Shown: positions 17,106-25,809, numbered from the stretch's first letter. The stretch is DNA of 64,000 bases from Haladaptatus litoreus (GCF_900156425.1 NZ_FTNO01000005.1:62001-126000); one strand, 5' to 3'. The notes: generated by a model from the sequence alone, not told the origin. Translations and numbers: made by a program.

Positions 17106-17228
17106 GGTCGCAAATCGCAGGCCGTCGTCTTAATGGTTTATAAGGATGAATCTCGACACAACTTTATTCCGGGATGAAATTCTTTCCATACAAGACTTAT
17201 ACCGAATCTCGATGGTGCTAGAACCATA

Positions 17229-17357
17229 ATGAATGGTCCAAGCACCAGTACCGGCCCGAAAAAGCCGGATGACTCGATTCTCAACGTATTCAAGCCCGTG
17301 GTGGTGCTCGTCGTGATGATTCTGTTGTTGTTCGCCTTGGTATATTACGTTGGATAG
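17229..17357 (+). CDS. Small single-helix membrane protein
   Basis: 42 residues. A polar Ser/Thr/Pro-rich N-terminus of about 18 residues is followed by NVFKPVVVLVV and one membrane helix ending in FALVYYVG. A TATA-like ACTTATACC at 17195-17203 lies about 29 nt upstream of the ATG, which supports a real leaderless gene. I do not recognise the family. Confidence 0.5.
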   Translation: MNGPSTSTGPKKPDDSILNVFKPVVVLVVMILLLFALVYYVG

Positions 17358-17452
17358 TACTAGGTAGGTGGTTTTTCTGTGGTTTACTAATCGAGTGTCC
17401 GTAGAGCCAGTTTCCTGTCTGTGGAACTGTCGCTAGGTAGTGCCGACAGCAC

Positions 17453-17531
17453 ATAACCGCCACCGTACCACAACAACCCATACCCTCCCCAACGACTGCG
17501 TTTCTCGGTCACTCTCCTCTCGCTCACGAGA
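17453..17531. repeat. Fragment of a CTCCCCAAC-containing intergenic repeat
   Basis: This stretch begins ATAACCGCC, contains CCCTCCCCAACGACT and ends in a TCGCTCACGAG-like run. The same order (ATAACCGC, CTCCCCAACCGACT, TCGCTCG) occurs in the left arm of the palindromic element at 25336-25425. It lies in the 251-nt gap between the small membrane protein gene and the M24 gene, in which nothing else is visible. Confidence 0.4.
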
Positions 17532-17608
17532 ACGGAATCGCCATCTCTGTACAACAACGAAAAATCCACAAACGATACTGAACACCCGTAAAACTGACTT
17601 TCTGGTGC

Positions 17609-18883
17609 TTAGTGGCTAATCTCTGTAATCTCCTCAACAGGCCACTGACTGAGAATCTCCACACCGTTTTCGCGCACGACGACCATCTCTTCAACACGCA
17701 CACCCTGTCTGTCTGCGGGTTCCATCGTCTCGACGGCCATAGTCATGCCTTCCTCGATTTCGATTGGGTGGTCGGGCGAGATGCCGCGCCAGATGAGGGG
17801 GACTTCGTACAGTTGCAGGCCGAGTCCGTGCGCCCAGTGGTTGGTCGTCATCTGCCAGTGGTCGGTCGCGTCGTACCAGTCGGCGTGTTCGCCCTCCATG
17901 TCGGGGAAGCCCTGCGAAATCTCGTCTGTGGTCGCGCCGGGTTCGATTCGCTCCAGCACGTCGTAGAGGTTGTCGCGGGCGATTTCGTAGGCGTCCTGCT
18001 GGGCTTGCGTCGGTTCGCCCAAGCTAAACGTTCGGTAGTAACAGGAGCGATAGCCCATGAAGCCGATGTTGTAGAAGTCGGCGTAGACGAGGTCGCCGGG
18101 ACGCATGATTCGGTCGGTCGTGTTCGCCTGATGCTTCGGCCACGTGTTCGGTCCCGAAGTTACATAGCCGCCCTGCACCATCGCGCCGAGACTCCAGAGT
18201 TCGCGGGTGGCTTCGCCCCAGACTTCGGACTCGCGCTTGCCGGGTTTCGCCGTCTCGGTAATCCGCTGGAATCCGGCCTCACACAGCGCGGCGACCATCC
18301 GCAGACATTCGATTTCGTCGCGCGTTTTAACCTTGCGTGCGCTCTCCATCACTTCCGCGCACTCCTCCGTACGCACGTCCACGCCGCGGTCTTCGAACTT
18401 CGAGATGAGCGCGCCGTTGCCGATGTCGATGCCCATCGGTTCTTTCGCCACGCCGTACTCCTCCATCGCCTCGTAGACGAGTCCGGCCATCTTGTCTTTC
18501 AGCCAATCGCGGGCCGAATCGCGCCCGGAGGCCCGCGGGACGTTCCCCAATCCGGGGCAGGCGTAGCGAATGTCGGTGAGCCACGGGCAGTTGAATCGCT
18601 GGTTGCTCGCGTGGTCTGCCGTGTCCCAGTGGACGATGTCACCGTTTTCGGTCAGCAGAGTGTAGTGGTCAGCACCCGACCCGCCCGTCATGGCCAGTCC
18701 GGTCACGTACCGAACGTTCGGGTCGTTGATGAGAAGCATGCTTCCCAGTCCCGCCTCCTGCATTCGTTCGAGAGCGCGCTCCTTTCGCTCCTCGCGCATC
18801 CGTTGCATGTCGATTCGTTCCTCCCAATCGACGCCCATCGTCCCGCGCGTTCCTTCCATGAAATCGCGTTGGTAGAATCCCAT
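17609..18883 (-). CDS. M24-family hydrolase with altered metal ligand
   Basis: 424 residues: an N-terminal creatinase-like domain (LLINDPNVRYVTGLAM) and a pita-bread M24 domain. Expected ligands are visible at ADFYNIGFMGYRS (first Asp), AHGLGL (His), AVETMEP (Glu) and RVEEMV (Glu). The second Asp of the usual DxTRT motif is replaced by Cys in GYRSCYYRTF. The family includes Xaa-Pro peptidases but also non-metal creatinases and lyases such as DddP, so the peptidase label is not safe. It is divergent from the VOC gene, 118 nt away. Confidence 0.85.
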   Translation of the reverse strand: MGFYQRDFMEGTRGTMGVDWEERIDMQRMREERKERALERMQEAGLGSMLLINDPNVRYVTGLAMTGGSGADHYTLLTENGDIVHWDTADHASNQRFNCPWLTDIRYACPGLGNVPRASGRDSARDWLKDKMAGLVYEAMEEYGVAKEPMGIDIGNGALISKFEDRGVDVRTEECAEVMESARKVKTRDEIECLRMVAALCEAGFQRITETAKPGKRESEVWGEATRELWSLGAMVQGGYVTSGPNTWPKHQANTTDRIMRPGDLVYADFYNIGFMGYRSCYYRTFSLGEPTQAQQDAYEIARDNLYDVLERIEPGATTDEISQGFPDMEGEHADWYDATDHWQMTTNHWAHGLGLQLYEVPLIWRGISPDHPIEIEEGMTMAVETMEPADRQGVRVEEMVVVRENGVEILSQWPVEEITEISH

Positions 18884-19001
18884 GTGGGAGGCTACTCGGA
18901 GCGCCGTTATGAAATTTCCCGAAACGTCCGTGAGGAATTACCGCCGTTCGCGACGCATTCCGCCTACAGATTCAAGATGGTTCTTCACGTCTCCCCGACG
19001 T

Positions 19002-19502
19002 ATGAACACATCCGACGCGCCGATTCGACACGAGACGCCGATTCGGGTAGACCACATCGGCATCGCCGTCGAATCCGTCGAGGAGGCGGAGCCGATTTTG
19101 TTCGCGCTCGGATGCGAGCGGATTTCCATCGAGTCCGTCGAAGACCGTTTCAACTGGGCGTACTACAGACTGGGCGACGCATCCAGATTGGAACTCATCG
19201 AACCGATTGCCGACGACACCTTTCTCACCGACTTCCTCGACGCGAACGGGCCGGGTCTTCACCACGTCACGCTCGAAGTCGCGGACATCGACGCCGTCAT
19301 CGAATCGCTCCGGGAAAACGAGATTCGCGTCATCGACCGGGCGGAGTTCGACACGTGGACGGAGGCGTTCGTTTCACCGCGAAATCCGACTGGCGCGCTG
19401 TTTCAGTTGATGGAGTATCACGACGATTATCACGAAGAACGGCTTCCGCCGCAGGAGTTGTTCATCAACGAGAGTCGAGTCGGGGAGTTGTTTCAGGGCT
19501 AA
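19002..19502 (+). CDS. VOC family protein, methylmalonyl-CoA epimerase-like
   Basis: 166 residues from the ATG at 19002; the extra 40 upstream codons look non-coding. It holds two vicinal-oxygen-chelate modules: IRVDHIGIAVESVEEAEPILFALG and GLHHVTLEVADIDAVIESLRENE. Metal ligands are probable at the His of DHIGIAV, the His of HHVTLEV and the Glu of FQLMEY. This layout resembles methylmalonyl-CoA epimerase, but glyoxalase-like enzymes are alternatives, and no mutase gene is near. Convergent with the LivF-type ATPase gene. Confidence 0.75.
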   Translation: MNTSDAPIRHETPIRVDHIGIAVESVEEAEPILFALGCERISIESVEDRFNWAYYRLGDASRLELIEPIADDTFLTDFLDANGPGLHHVTLEVADIDAVIESLRENEIRVIDRAEFDTWTEAFVSPRNPTGALFQLMEYHDDYHEERLPPQELFINESRVGELFQG

Positions 19503-19526
19503 GAAGGAAGAACTCGAAAACGACCG

Positions 19527-20240
19527 TTACACGCTGATTCCGAGGTGTTTGTCCATCAGTTCCTCGTCCGCTTCCAACTCCTCGGGCGTTCCCTCGAAGA
19601 CGATTTTCCCGTGGTCTAATAGATACACCCTGTCCGCCAAGGAAAGCGCGACGGCGACGTTCTGCTCCACGAGAAGCACCGTGATGCCCTCCTCGTTCAA
19701 GTCGCGGATGAGGGCTTCGACCCGTTCCACGATGAGGGGCGCAAGCCCCTCTGTCGGTTCGTCCAGCATGAGCAACTCTGCACCGCAGACCAACGCCCGC
19801 GCGATGGAGAGCATCTGCTGTTCGCCGCCCGAGAGGTCGGTACCGCGGCTGTTCTGGCGTTCCTGCAAGTTCTCGAACGCTCCGGCGGAAAGCACCTCTT
19901 CGACCGTTTTTCGATGCGTGGCGTCGCCGCCGCCGAGGGTTCCGACCGCGAGATTTTCGCGAACCGACAGGCCGGGGAACACCCGGCGCTCTTCGGGCAC
20001 CAGCGCGACGCCACGTTTGACGGTTTCGACCGGCGAGAGTCCGGCGATGTCCTCGCCGTCGAACCGAATTTTCCCCGCCGTCGGCGGGAGCGCACCCGTG
20101 ATACTTCGAAGCGTCGTCGTCTTCCCGACGCCGTTTCGCCCGATGAGCGCGACTACTTCGCCCTCCGGAACGTCGAGCGAGACTCCCGACAGCACTTCCG
20201 TTTCGCCGTAGCCCGCGTGTAGATTTTCGATTGAGAGCAT
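19527..20240 (-). CDS. livF: ABC transporter ATPase, LivF type
   Basis: 237 residues. Walker A GRNGVGKTT, Q-loop near VPEERRVFP, signature LSGGEQQML, Walker B LLMLDEPTEGL, and the H-loop replaced by VEQNV, as is usual in LivF. It powers uptake of branched-chain amino acids, amides or related compounds together with LivG and the fused permease. It is the last gene of the operon, 3 nt after livG. Confidence 0.92.
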   Translation of the reverse strand: MLSIENLHAGYGETEVLSGVSLDVPEGEVVALIGRNGVGKTTTLRSITGALPPTAGKIRFDGEDIAGLSPVETVKRGVALVPEERRVFPGLSVRENLAVGTLGGGDATHRKTVEEVLSAGAFENLQERQNSRGTDLSGGEQQMLSIARALVCGAELLMLDEPTEGLAPLIVERVEALIRDLNEEGITVLLVEQNVAVALSLADRVYLLDHGKIVFEGTPEELEADEELMDKHLGISV

Positions 20241-20243
20241 GAC

Positions 20244-20996
20244 TTACATACCTCCGAGGTACGCTTTCTGCACCTCGTCGTTTTCCGCGACTTCCTGTGG
20301 CGTTCCCGTGGCCAGTTCCTTGCCGCGATTCAGCACCGTGATTCGGTCGGAGACGTTCATCACGAGGTCGATGTCGTGTTCGATGAGCAGGAGCGTCCTG
20401 TCGGCCAGCACCTCGTCGATGAGTGCCATCGTCCCCTGCGTCTCCTCCACGCTCATTCCGGCGGTGGGTTCGTCCAGCAGGACGACCTGCGGGTCGGTCG
20501 CCAGCACCAACCCGATTTCCAGTCTGCGGCGGTCGCCGTAGGCGAGCGCCGCCGCCTGCTCGTCCGCCCGTGCCCCGAGTCCGATTTGGGAAAGCACGTC
20601 ATCGACGCGCTCGTTAATTTCGGGGAAACTGTCCGCCGGGCGGAACATTCGATTGCCCGCCGTAATCGACTCCCCGGCCATCGCCTGGGCCGAAAGCCGA
20701 ACGTTTTCCCGAACCGAAAGACCGCCGAAGACGGTCGTGATTTGAAACGACCGTCCGATTCCGCGCCGAACGCGCTCGTGCGGCGGGAGATTCGACACTT
20801 CCTCGTCCATGAACCGGACGCTTCCGGAGGTCGGAAAGAGCGCGCCGGTAATCAGGTTGAACAGGGTCGTCTTTCCGGCCCCGTTCGGCCCGATGACGCT
20901 CCGGAACTCGCCCGCTTCGACGGCGAGATTCACGTTGTCTGTTGCGACGAGTTCGCCGAACTGGCGGGTCAGGTTCTCGGTTTCGAGCAGTGCCAT
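20244..20996 (-). CDS. livG: ABC transporter ATPase, LivG type
   Basis: 250 residues. Walker A GPNGAGKTT, LivG-specific SFQITTVFGGLSVRENV, Walker B VVLLDEPTAGM and EHDIDLVMNV. The signature LSGGQ is degenerate (ALAYGDRRRLEIG), the form found in many LivG proteins. Its start overlaps the stop of the permease gene by 1 nt, and LivF follows after 3 nt. The ATPase pair is complete. Confidence 0.92.
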   Translation of the reverse strand: MALLETENLTRQFGELVATDNVNLAVEAGEFRSVIGPNGAGKTTLFNLITGALFPTSGSVRFMDEEVSNLPPHERVRRGIGRSFQITTVFGGLSVRENVRLSAQAMAGESITAGNRMFRPADSFPEINERVDDVLSQIGLGARADEQAAALAYGDRRRLEIGLVLATDPQVVLLDEPTAGMSVEETQGTMALIDEVLADRTLLLIEHDIDLVMNVSDRITVLNRGKELATGTPQEVAENDEVQKAYLGGM

Positions 20997-22966
20997 CAGT
21001 TGCTCACCTCCGAGTCGGCGTCAGCGACTGGTTCCGGGCCGCCGCCAGCCTCCTGATTCGTGTACCGGGAGAACATCCCGGGAACCGAAACGAGGCCCTG
21101 CGGGACGTAGATGACGAACAGGACGAAGATGAGTCCGAGGACGCCCTGCCACTGTTCCGTGAACGACTGAAGAATCTCTCGTAGACCGAAGAAAACGCCT
21201 GCACCGACCATCGGCCCGTAGAGGGTCCCCATTCCGCCGAGGATGGTCATCACGATGACCTCGCCGGATTTTATCCACGCGAGAACCGAGGGCGACGCAC
21301 CGCCGGTGTGAATCGCCGACAGACCGCCTGCGAGTCCAGCGAGGCCGCCGCTGATGACGAACGCCCGCCGTTTGTAGGCGGTCACGTCGTAGCCGATGAA
21401 CGAGGCGCGTTCCTCGCTCTCGCGAATGCCTTGTAACACGCTTCCGAACGGCGCGTTCATCATCCGCCGGGCGAACAGATACGACCCGATGACGGCGGCG
21501 AGCACGAAGTAGTAGAACAACTCTATTTCGCCGAGTAAGGCGACGTCGCCGACTTCCGGCCCGCCCATGAGTCCATAGACGGGGTCGAAGCCGAACAGGC
21601 CGTCTGTTCCCCCGGTGAAGTCCGCTTTTCGAACGAGTTGGAAGAACAACTCCGCGAAGCCGAGCGTGATCATCGAAAAGTACACTCCCGAAACGCGAAT
21701 CGAGAGGTGGCCGACGACCCACGCGGCGACTGCCGCTACGAGGATTCCGATGCCGAGCGCGACGAAGACCGAGGGCATCCCGTTTTCGACAGTGAGAACC
21801 GTGCCGTAGGCTCCCAATCCGAAAAAGAGGACGTGGCCGAGCGAAACGAGTCCGGCGTAGCCCATCACGAAGTCGAGGCTCAGCGCGAACAGCGCCCAAA
21901 CGAGGATTGTCAGGAGGAGCGAATTGACTTCGTACGAGGTGTACAACACCCCGATTCCGAGGGGTGCGAGCGCGAGCAGACCGACCATGGCCGCGCCGAG
22001 ACGGAACCGGGTTTGGTCGTCGAGCACGCCGCCGCCACCGCCGGTCAGCAGTTTGCCGCCGCCTTCTGCATCCCATTCAGGGCTTCCGAACAAGCCCTGT
22101 GGACGAACGAGCAGAACGCCTATCATCAGCAAGAAGACGACCAGCCCTTCGAGGTTCGGGAGCACCGCGTCGAGTCCGAACGGTGGGCTTCGGAAGAACG
22201 TCTCGATAATGCCGACGCCGAAGCCGCCGATGACCGCGCCGCGGAAACTGCCTAAACCGCCGAGAACGACGATGACGAACGCGGGGATGATGACGGAGTT
22301 ACCCATTCCGGGGTTGACGCTCTGTTTCGCGCCGAGGACGATTCCGGCGAGCGCCGCGAGGAACGCGCCGAAGGCGAAAACCAGCGTGTAGTAGCGGTCG
22401 ATATCGATGCCGAGGTGGCGAACCATCTCTCGGTCTTGTGCGCCCGCGCGAACCACGAGCCCGAATCGGGTGCGATTCAACAAGAGCCACGTTCCGACGG
22501 CCATTACGACGCCGACGGCGATGATGAAGAAGCTGTACTTCGAGTAACTAAAGCCGAGCACGTCCATCGGGCCGCGAAGCAGGGGTGGCTGTGCGAACTG
22601 TCTCGGGTTGTCGCCCCAGATGAACGAGATGGTGTCCTTGAAGATGAGCACCAATCCGAACGTGAGCAGGATATGGTACAGCGGATTTCTGCCGTACAGT
22701 GGTCGGATGGTACCGCGTTCGATGACCGCCGCGATGACCGCGACGAGGAGCGGCGCGACGAGGAGCGCGACCCAGAATATCGCGCCGCCGGAACCGACGG
22801 CGACGATGGCGAACGCGAGATACGCGCCCAGCGCGAAGAACTCGCCGTGCGCGAAGTTGATGACATCCATCACGCCGAAGATGATGGAAAGACCTGCGGC
22901 TAGCAGGACGTACACCGCTCCGATTGTGAGACCGTTTAGTAGTTGTTCGAGAACTGCTCCTGCCAT
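20996..22966 (-). CDS. Fused LivH-LivM permease of a branched-chain amino-acid type transporter
   Basis: 656 residues from the ATG at 22966, chosen because the upstream substrate-binding gene stops at 22968. The first half (about 1-300) is LivH-like: GAVYVLLAAGLSIIFGVMDVINFAHGEFFALGAY, ending VRPQGLFGSPEW. A glycine-rich linker (about 305-320) leads to a LivM-like half with FVMGYAGLVSLGHVLFFGLGAY and ISGGLAGLAGGL. These are normally two proteins of about 290 and 330 residues. The fusion puts both permease subunits in one chain, so stoichiometry should be 1:1. Confidence 0.9.
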   Translation of the reverse strand: MAGAVLEQLLNGLTIGAVYVLLAAGLSIIFGVMDVINFAHGEFFALGAYLAFAIVAVGSGGAIFWVALLVAPLLVAVIAAVIERGTIRPLYGRNPLYHILLTFGLVLIFKDTISFIWGDNPRQFAQPPLLRGPMDVLGFSYSKYSFFIIAVGVVMAVGTWLLLNRTRFGLVVRAGAQDREMVRHLGIDIDRYYTLVFAFGAFLAALAGIVLGAKQSVNPGMGNSVIIPAFVIVVLGGLGSFRGAVIGGFGVGIIETFFRSPPFGLDAVLPNLEGLVVFLLMIGVLLVRPQGLFGSPEWDAEGGGKLLTGGGGGVLDDQTRFRLGAAMVGLLALAPLGIGVLYTSYEVNSLLLTILVWALFALSLDFVMGYAGLVSLGHVLFFGLGAYGTVLTVENGMPSVFVALGIGILVAAVAAWVVGHLSIRVSGVYFSMITLGFAELFFQLVRKADFTGGTDGLFGFDPVYGLMGGPEVGDVALLGEIELFYYFVLAAVIGSYLFARRMMNAPFGSVLQGIRESEERASFIGYDVTAYKRRAFVISGGLAGLAGGLSAIHTGGASPSVLAWIKSGEVIVMTILGGMGTLYGPMVGAGVFFGLREILQSFTEQWQGVLGLIFVLFVIYVPQGLVSVPGMFSRYTNQEAGGGPEPVADADSEVSN

Positions 22967-22967
22967 A

Positions 22968-24218
22968 TCAGAGCTGACAACCGGTTTGGTCGCAGGCCGG
23001 GATGGCGTCGTCACCGCTGACCTCGGTGATGAGTTCCACGTCGGCCATCTCGCCGCCGTTGTAGACGTTCTGTCCGACCCACACCGGGTTTTTGGCTTGG
23101 TGGTCGCAGCTTCGGAACTCGTTCTCCCCGAGGAGCGACTGCATCTTCAGTCCGGGAAGCGTCTCGATTACATCGTCCGGGTCGGTGCTTCCGGCCTCTT
23201 TGATGCCGTTCGCGACCATCGTGATGGAGTCGTAGGCGACCCGCGCGAAACTGTCGGGTTCGCTGTTGTTCGCGCTCGTGTAGGCATCGACGAACTCTTG
23301 ATTCGTGCCAGAGTCGAGTTGCGGCACGTATCGCGTTCCACTGTAGATTCCGTCGGCCTTCTCGCCGAGCGCGCCGCGGACGACTTGGAACGACGCCGTC
23401 GTGGTCATGATTTCCTTTTGGCCCGTGAGTCCCTGTGCGTTCGCCTGATTGAGGAACTCGATGAGGTCGCCGCCGGTCGAACCGACGACGACCACGTCGG
23501 CGTCGGAGTTTTTCATCTGACTGATGAACGAGTCGAAATTCTTCGCGCCGAGTTGCGCCCGAGTGACGCCCGCTTCCGAAAAGTCCGCGTTAGATTCCTG
23601 CATGCGCGAACGCCATTCCCGAAGCACCGATTGTCCATAGGCGTAATCCGCGATGTGGAACCAGACGTTGCTTCCGAGGTTGTTCAGCGTCCACTCCGAA
23701 CAGGCTTCCGCGATTTGTGCCGTGTTTGTCTCGCTTCGGAACACGTACTTGTTGCAGTTTTCGCCGGTTATCGGAATGGCCGCCGCGCCGGGGGAGTAGA
23801 CGACGCTTTCCTCGCTTGCAAACTCGTTGAGTCCCAACGCGACGGAACTCGAAATCGCGCCCATCATGTACGACGCGCCGTGCTGTTCGACCATCCGTCT
23901 CGCTTCCTGTTGGCCGGTTTCGGCGTCCGCCTGCGTGTCGCCGTACTCGGCGTCGATGGTGAAATCGTAATCGTCGCTCTCGTTTATCGTTTTCACCGCG
24001 AGTTTCGCGCCCTTTCTCTGCTCCTCGGCGAGTCCGGCGTACGGTCCCGTCATCGGGTTGAGCATCCCGTACTTCACCGTGTCGTCGCTACCGCCACCGC
24101 CACCGATGTCGCCGAGACAGCCAGCGACACCCGCGAGTCCCCCCGCCCCGACCGCGCCCAACACGGCGCGGCGAGTCGTTTCGAATCTGTTCTCCTGCCC
24201 CGGATTTCTATCCGCCAT
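22968..24218 (-). CDS. Tat-exported lipoprotein, LivK-type substrate-binding protein
   Basis: 416 residues from the ATG at 24218. Twin-Arg TTRRAVLGAVGAGGLAGVAGC ends in a lipobox, so the protein is attached outside the membrane by its Cys. The mature part is a periplasmic-binding-fold receptor (MTGPYAGLAEEQRKGAKLA...) of the leucine/amide/urea group. It ends with a Cys pair, ACDQTGCQL. A TATA-like element at about 24240-24250 lies 27 nt upstream of the ATG. It is the first gene of the operon with the fused permease, livG and livF. Ligand not predictable. Confidence 0.9.
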   Translation of the reverse strand: MADRNPGQENRFETTRRAVLGAVGAGGLAGVAGCLGDIGGGGGSDDTVKYGMLNPMTGPYAGLAEEQRKGAKLAVKTINESDDYDFTIDAEYGDTQADAETGQQEARRMVEQHGASYMMGAISSSVALGLNEFASEESVVYSPGAAAIPITGENCNKYVFRSETNTAQIAEACSEWTLNNLGSNVWFHIADYAYGQSVLREWRSRMQESNADFSEAGVTRAQLGAKNFDSFISQMKNSDADVVVVGSTGGDLIEFLNQANAQGLTGQKEIMTTTASFQVVRGALGEKADGIYSGTRYVPQLDSGTNQEFVDAYTSANNSEPDSFARVAYDSITMVANGIKEAGSTDPDDVIETLPGLKMQSLLGENEFRSCDHQAKNPVWVGQNVYNGGEMADVELITEVSGDDAIPACDQTGCQL

Positions 24219-24239
24219 GGCAACAAGGAACAAGGGGTG

Positions 24240-24250
24240 GATAATAAATG
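24240..24250 (-). promoter_or_regulatory. TATA-like promoter of the Liv-type operon
   Basis: Read on the minus strand as ATTTATTATCC, centred 27 nt before the substrate-binding gene ATG. This spacing predicts a leaderless mRNA. The rest of the 270-nt divergent gap to the EthD gene is AT-rich and shows no other element. Confidence 0.55.
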
Positions 24251-24503
24251 ATTGTATATAATTGACTGACTGTTTTCATGTGAACAGAATTATCTGATTG
24301 CATTTGCTCGGATTCGAATAGTTCGAATATTGTGTTCGCTGCCGCTGTTTGGTGTTGCTATCGTTCTGCGAGTTGTTTCTCCCGTCAAACATCGGAAACG
24401 ACGGTGTCAGTTTTCACGCCGATGTTCGTTTCACCGTCTACGTTCAGTCGAATCGACATACTTCGCGTGTTTTATCACATGTCGAATCCTGCCTTCGGGT
24501 GGT

Positions 24504-25214
24504 ATGTACAAACACGTCGCGTTGCTGGTTCGCAAGGACGGGATGACACACGACGAATTCGTGGATTACTGGCAGAACAATCACACGAAAATCGCCCGCG
24601 AAATCGAGGGTGTCACGAAATACTCCACAGTCCTTCCGGTCACGCCCGACGCTGCCGAATTTGACGGTTTGGCGGAACTCTACTTCGAAGATTTGGACGC
24701 GCTGCACGATGCACTCGGTAGCGAGGGTTCTCGGGATTACGACCCGGACAAAGGCAAGGCGAAGGAGGCCCGCGAGGACGTGGACAACTTCCTCGCCCTA
24801 GAAGAGCGCCCGCGATTCATCGGCGAAGTCGTCACGCAGAAAGACGAAGTCGATGGCGACACCGACGGCTTGTACAAACACTCCGCCTTCCTCGTCCGGC
24901 AGGAGGGCATGTCCCACGAGGAGTTCGTGGACTACTGGCAGACCAACCACACCGCCATCGCTCGCGAAATCGAAGGCGTCGTAAAATACGACACTGTTCT
25001 CCCAGTCACGCCCGAAGAATCGGAGTTCGACGGCATCGCAGAACTCTACTTCGAGGATTTGGACGCCCTGCACGACGCACTGGGGAGTGAAGGTTCGCGG
25101 GACTACGACCCGGACAAAGGCAAGGCGAAAGAGGCCCGCGAAGACGTGAACAACTTCCTCGCGCTGGAGGACAGACCGCGGTTCATCGGCAAAGAAACCG
25201 TTCAGAAAGACTAA
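24504..25214 (+). CDS. Duplicated EthD-domain protein
   Basis: 236 residues from the ATG at 24504. It has two almost identical EthD domains, about residues 1-112 and 122-236. Each contains YKHxAxLVRxxGMxHxEFVDYWQxNH, REIEGVxKYxTVLPVTP and FEDLDALHDALGSEGSRDYDPDKGKAKEA-like blocks (key residues only). EthD proteins are ferredoxin-like dimeric alpha-beta barrels found near catabolic oxygenases. Here the two halves should form the pseudo-dimer in one chain. DNA identity between the halves is high, so the duplication is recent or kept alike by gene conversion. It is divergent from the Liv-type operon. Confidence 0.85.
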   Translation: MYKHVALLVRKDGMTHDEFVDYWQNNHTKIAREIEGVTKYSTVLPVTPDAAEFDGLAELYFEDLDALHDALGSEGSRDYDPDKGKAKEAREDVDNFLALEERPRFIGEVVTQKDEVDGDTDGLYKHSAFLVRQEGMSHEEFVDYWQTNHTAIAREIEGVVKYDTVLPVTPEESEFDGIAELYFEDLDALHDALGSEGSRDYDPDKGKAKEAREDVNNFLALEDRPRFIGKETVQKD

Positions 25215-25335
25215 CGACTAGGTTTTTCAGACGGACGTTTTCTTTGTGTATCGTTAGTAGTCGCCCACTCTGGTCGAATTTTCATCGAGATAGTTGACTA
25301 ATATGTAACATATTAATAACGAATCACGTCAACAA
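25215..25335. other. Start of a 595-nt gene-free region
   Basis: AT-rich sequence following the EthD gene, with TTTTTC and AATATGTAACATATTAATAA-like runs at about 25300-25320. It leads into the palindromic element at 25336. I see no ORF with coding character here. Confidence 0.5.
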
Positions 25336-25631
25336 ATAACCGCAACCGCCCCCGCACCGCGACAGCCACGTCCTCCCCAACCGACTCTTTCAACTCGCTG
25401 TCGCTCGTTTCAGTCGTCCCTCGCGTGATAATCGGCAGGCCTTCGGGATCCCGAAGGCCTGCCAACGCACGCGCCACGGTACTGGTGAAGATTCACGCAA
25501 TACTGATTTTTCAACATGGCGCGCGAAGGCGAACCACTGGTTCGCCCGCACGAGGGATGACCGGAATGAGCGTCAGCGAATGAAGGGAATCGGTTGGGGA
25601 GGGACGTGGGCGGTTGCGGGGCGGTTTCAGT
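25336..25631. repeat. Long imperfect inverted-repeat element with nested palindromes
   Basis: The arms are about 25336-25425 and 25546-25631. They share CCACGTCC(C)TCCCCAACCGA, then TCGCTG-CGCTC, then TCCCTCG when one is reverse-complemented; roughly four of five bases match over 60 nt. Inside are a perfect 30-bp palindrome at 25434-25463 (GGCAGGCCTTCGGG and its mirror around GATC) and a smaller one at 25530-25546 (GCGAACCA-C-TGGTTCGC). Neither strand shows a protein-like ORF. It could be a non-autonomous mobile remnant, a structured RNA, or a multi-copy intergenic repeat. Confidence 0.7.
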
Positions 25632-25809
25632 GGAGTCGTGATTTGCTACCAGCAGTCTCAGGAACACGTTCTGTCGGCTCTCATGATTGGAGTCATGCTC
25701 TGTTAGTACAAATCTCAACACATGGTTCTGTAGCGCCATTCCTGATTCCAATTTCCTGTTTTTTCACGAATGCACGAACCATTAGGTACCGGCCCACAAA
25801 CAGCACAGT
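25632..25809. other. End of the gene-free region, upstream of the HD gene
   Basis: Contains an inverted repeat TCATGATTGGAGTCATG-like at 25680-25696 and a TTAGGTACC run at 25782-25790 about 20 nt before the HD-domain gene. No coding sequence is seen. Confidence 0.4.

Noticed and set aside
18882..19001. N-terminal extension of the VOC protein
   Set aside because: The 40 codons are Arg-rich and not domain-like; the ATG at 19002 fits the family length.
17612..19537. A 641-codon plus-strand frame across the M24 and VOC genes
   Set aside because: It covers two recognisable genes in another frame and its sequence shows no domain.
22608..24251. A 547-codon plus-strand frame opposite the Liv-type binding protein and permease
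   Set aside because: Shadow of the real genes, with biased Arg/Ser/Val composition.
25336..25631. A complete insertion sequence
   Set aside because: The arms are imperfect and central, no transposase frame exists and no target duplication is obvious; only a repeat element is supported.
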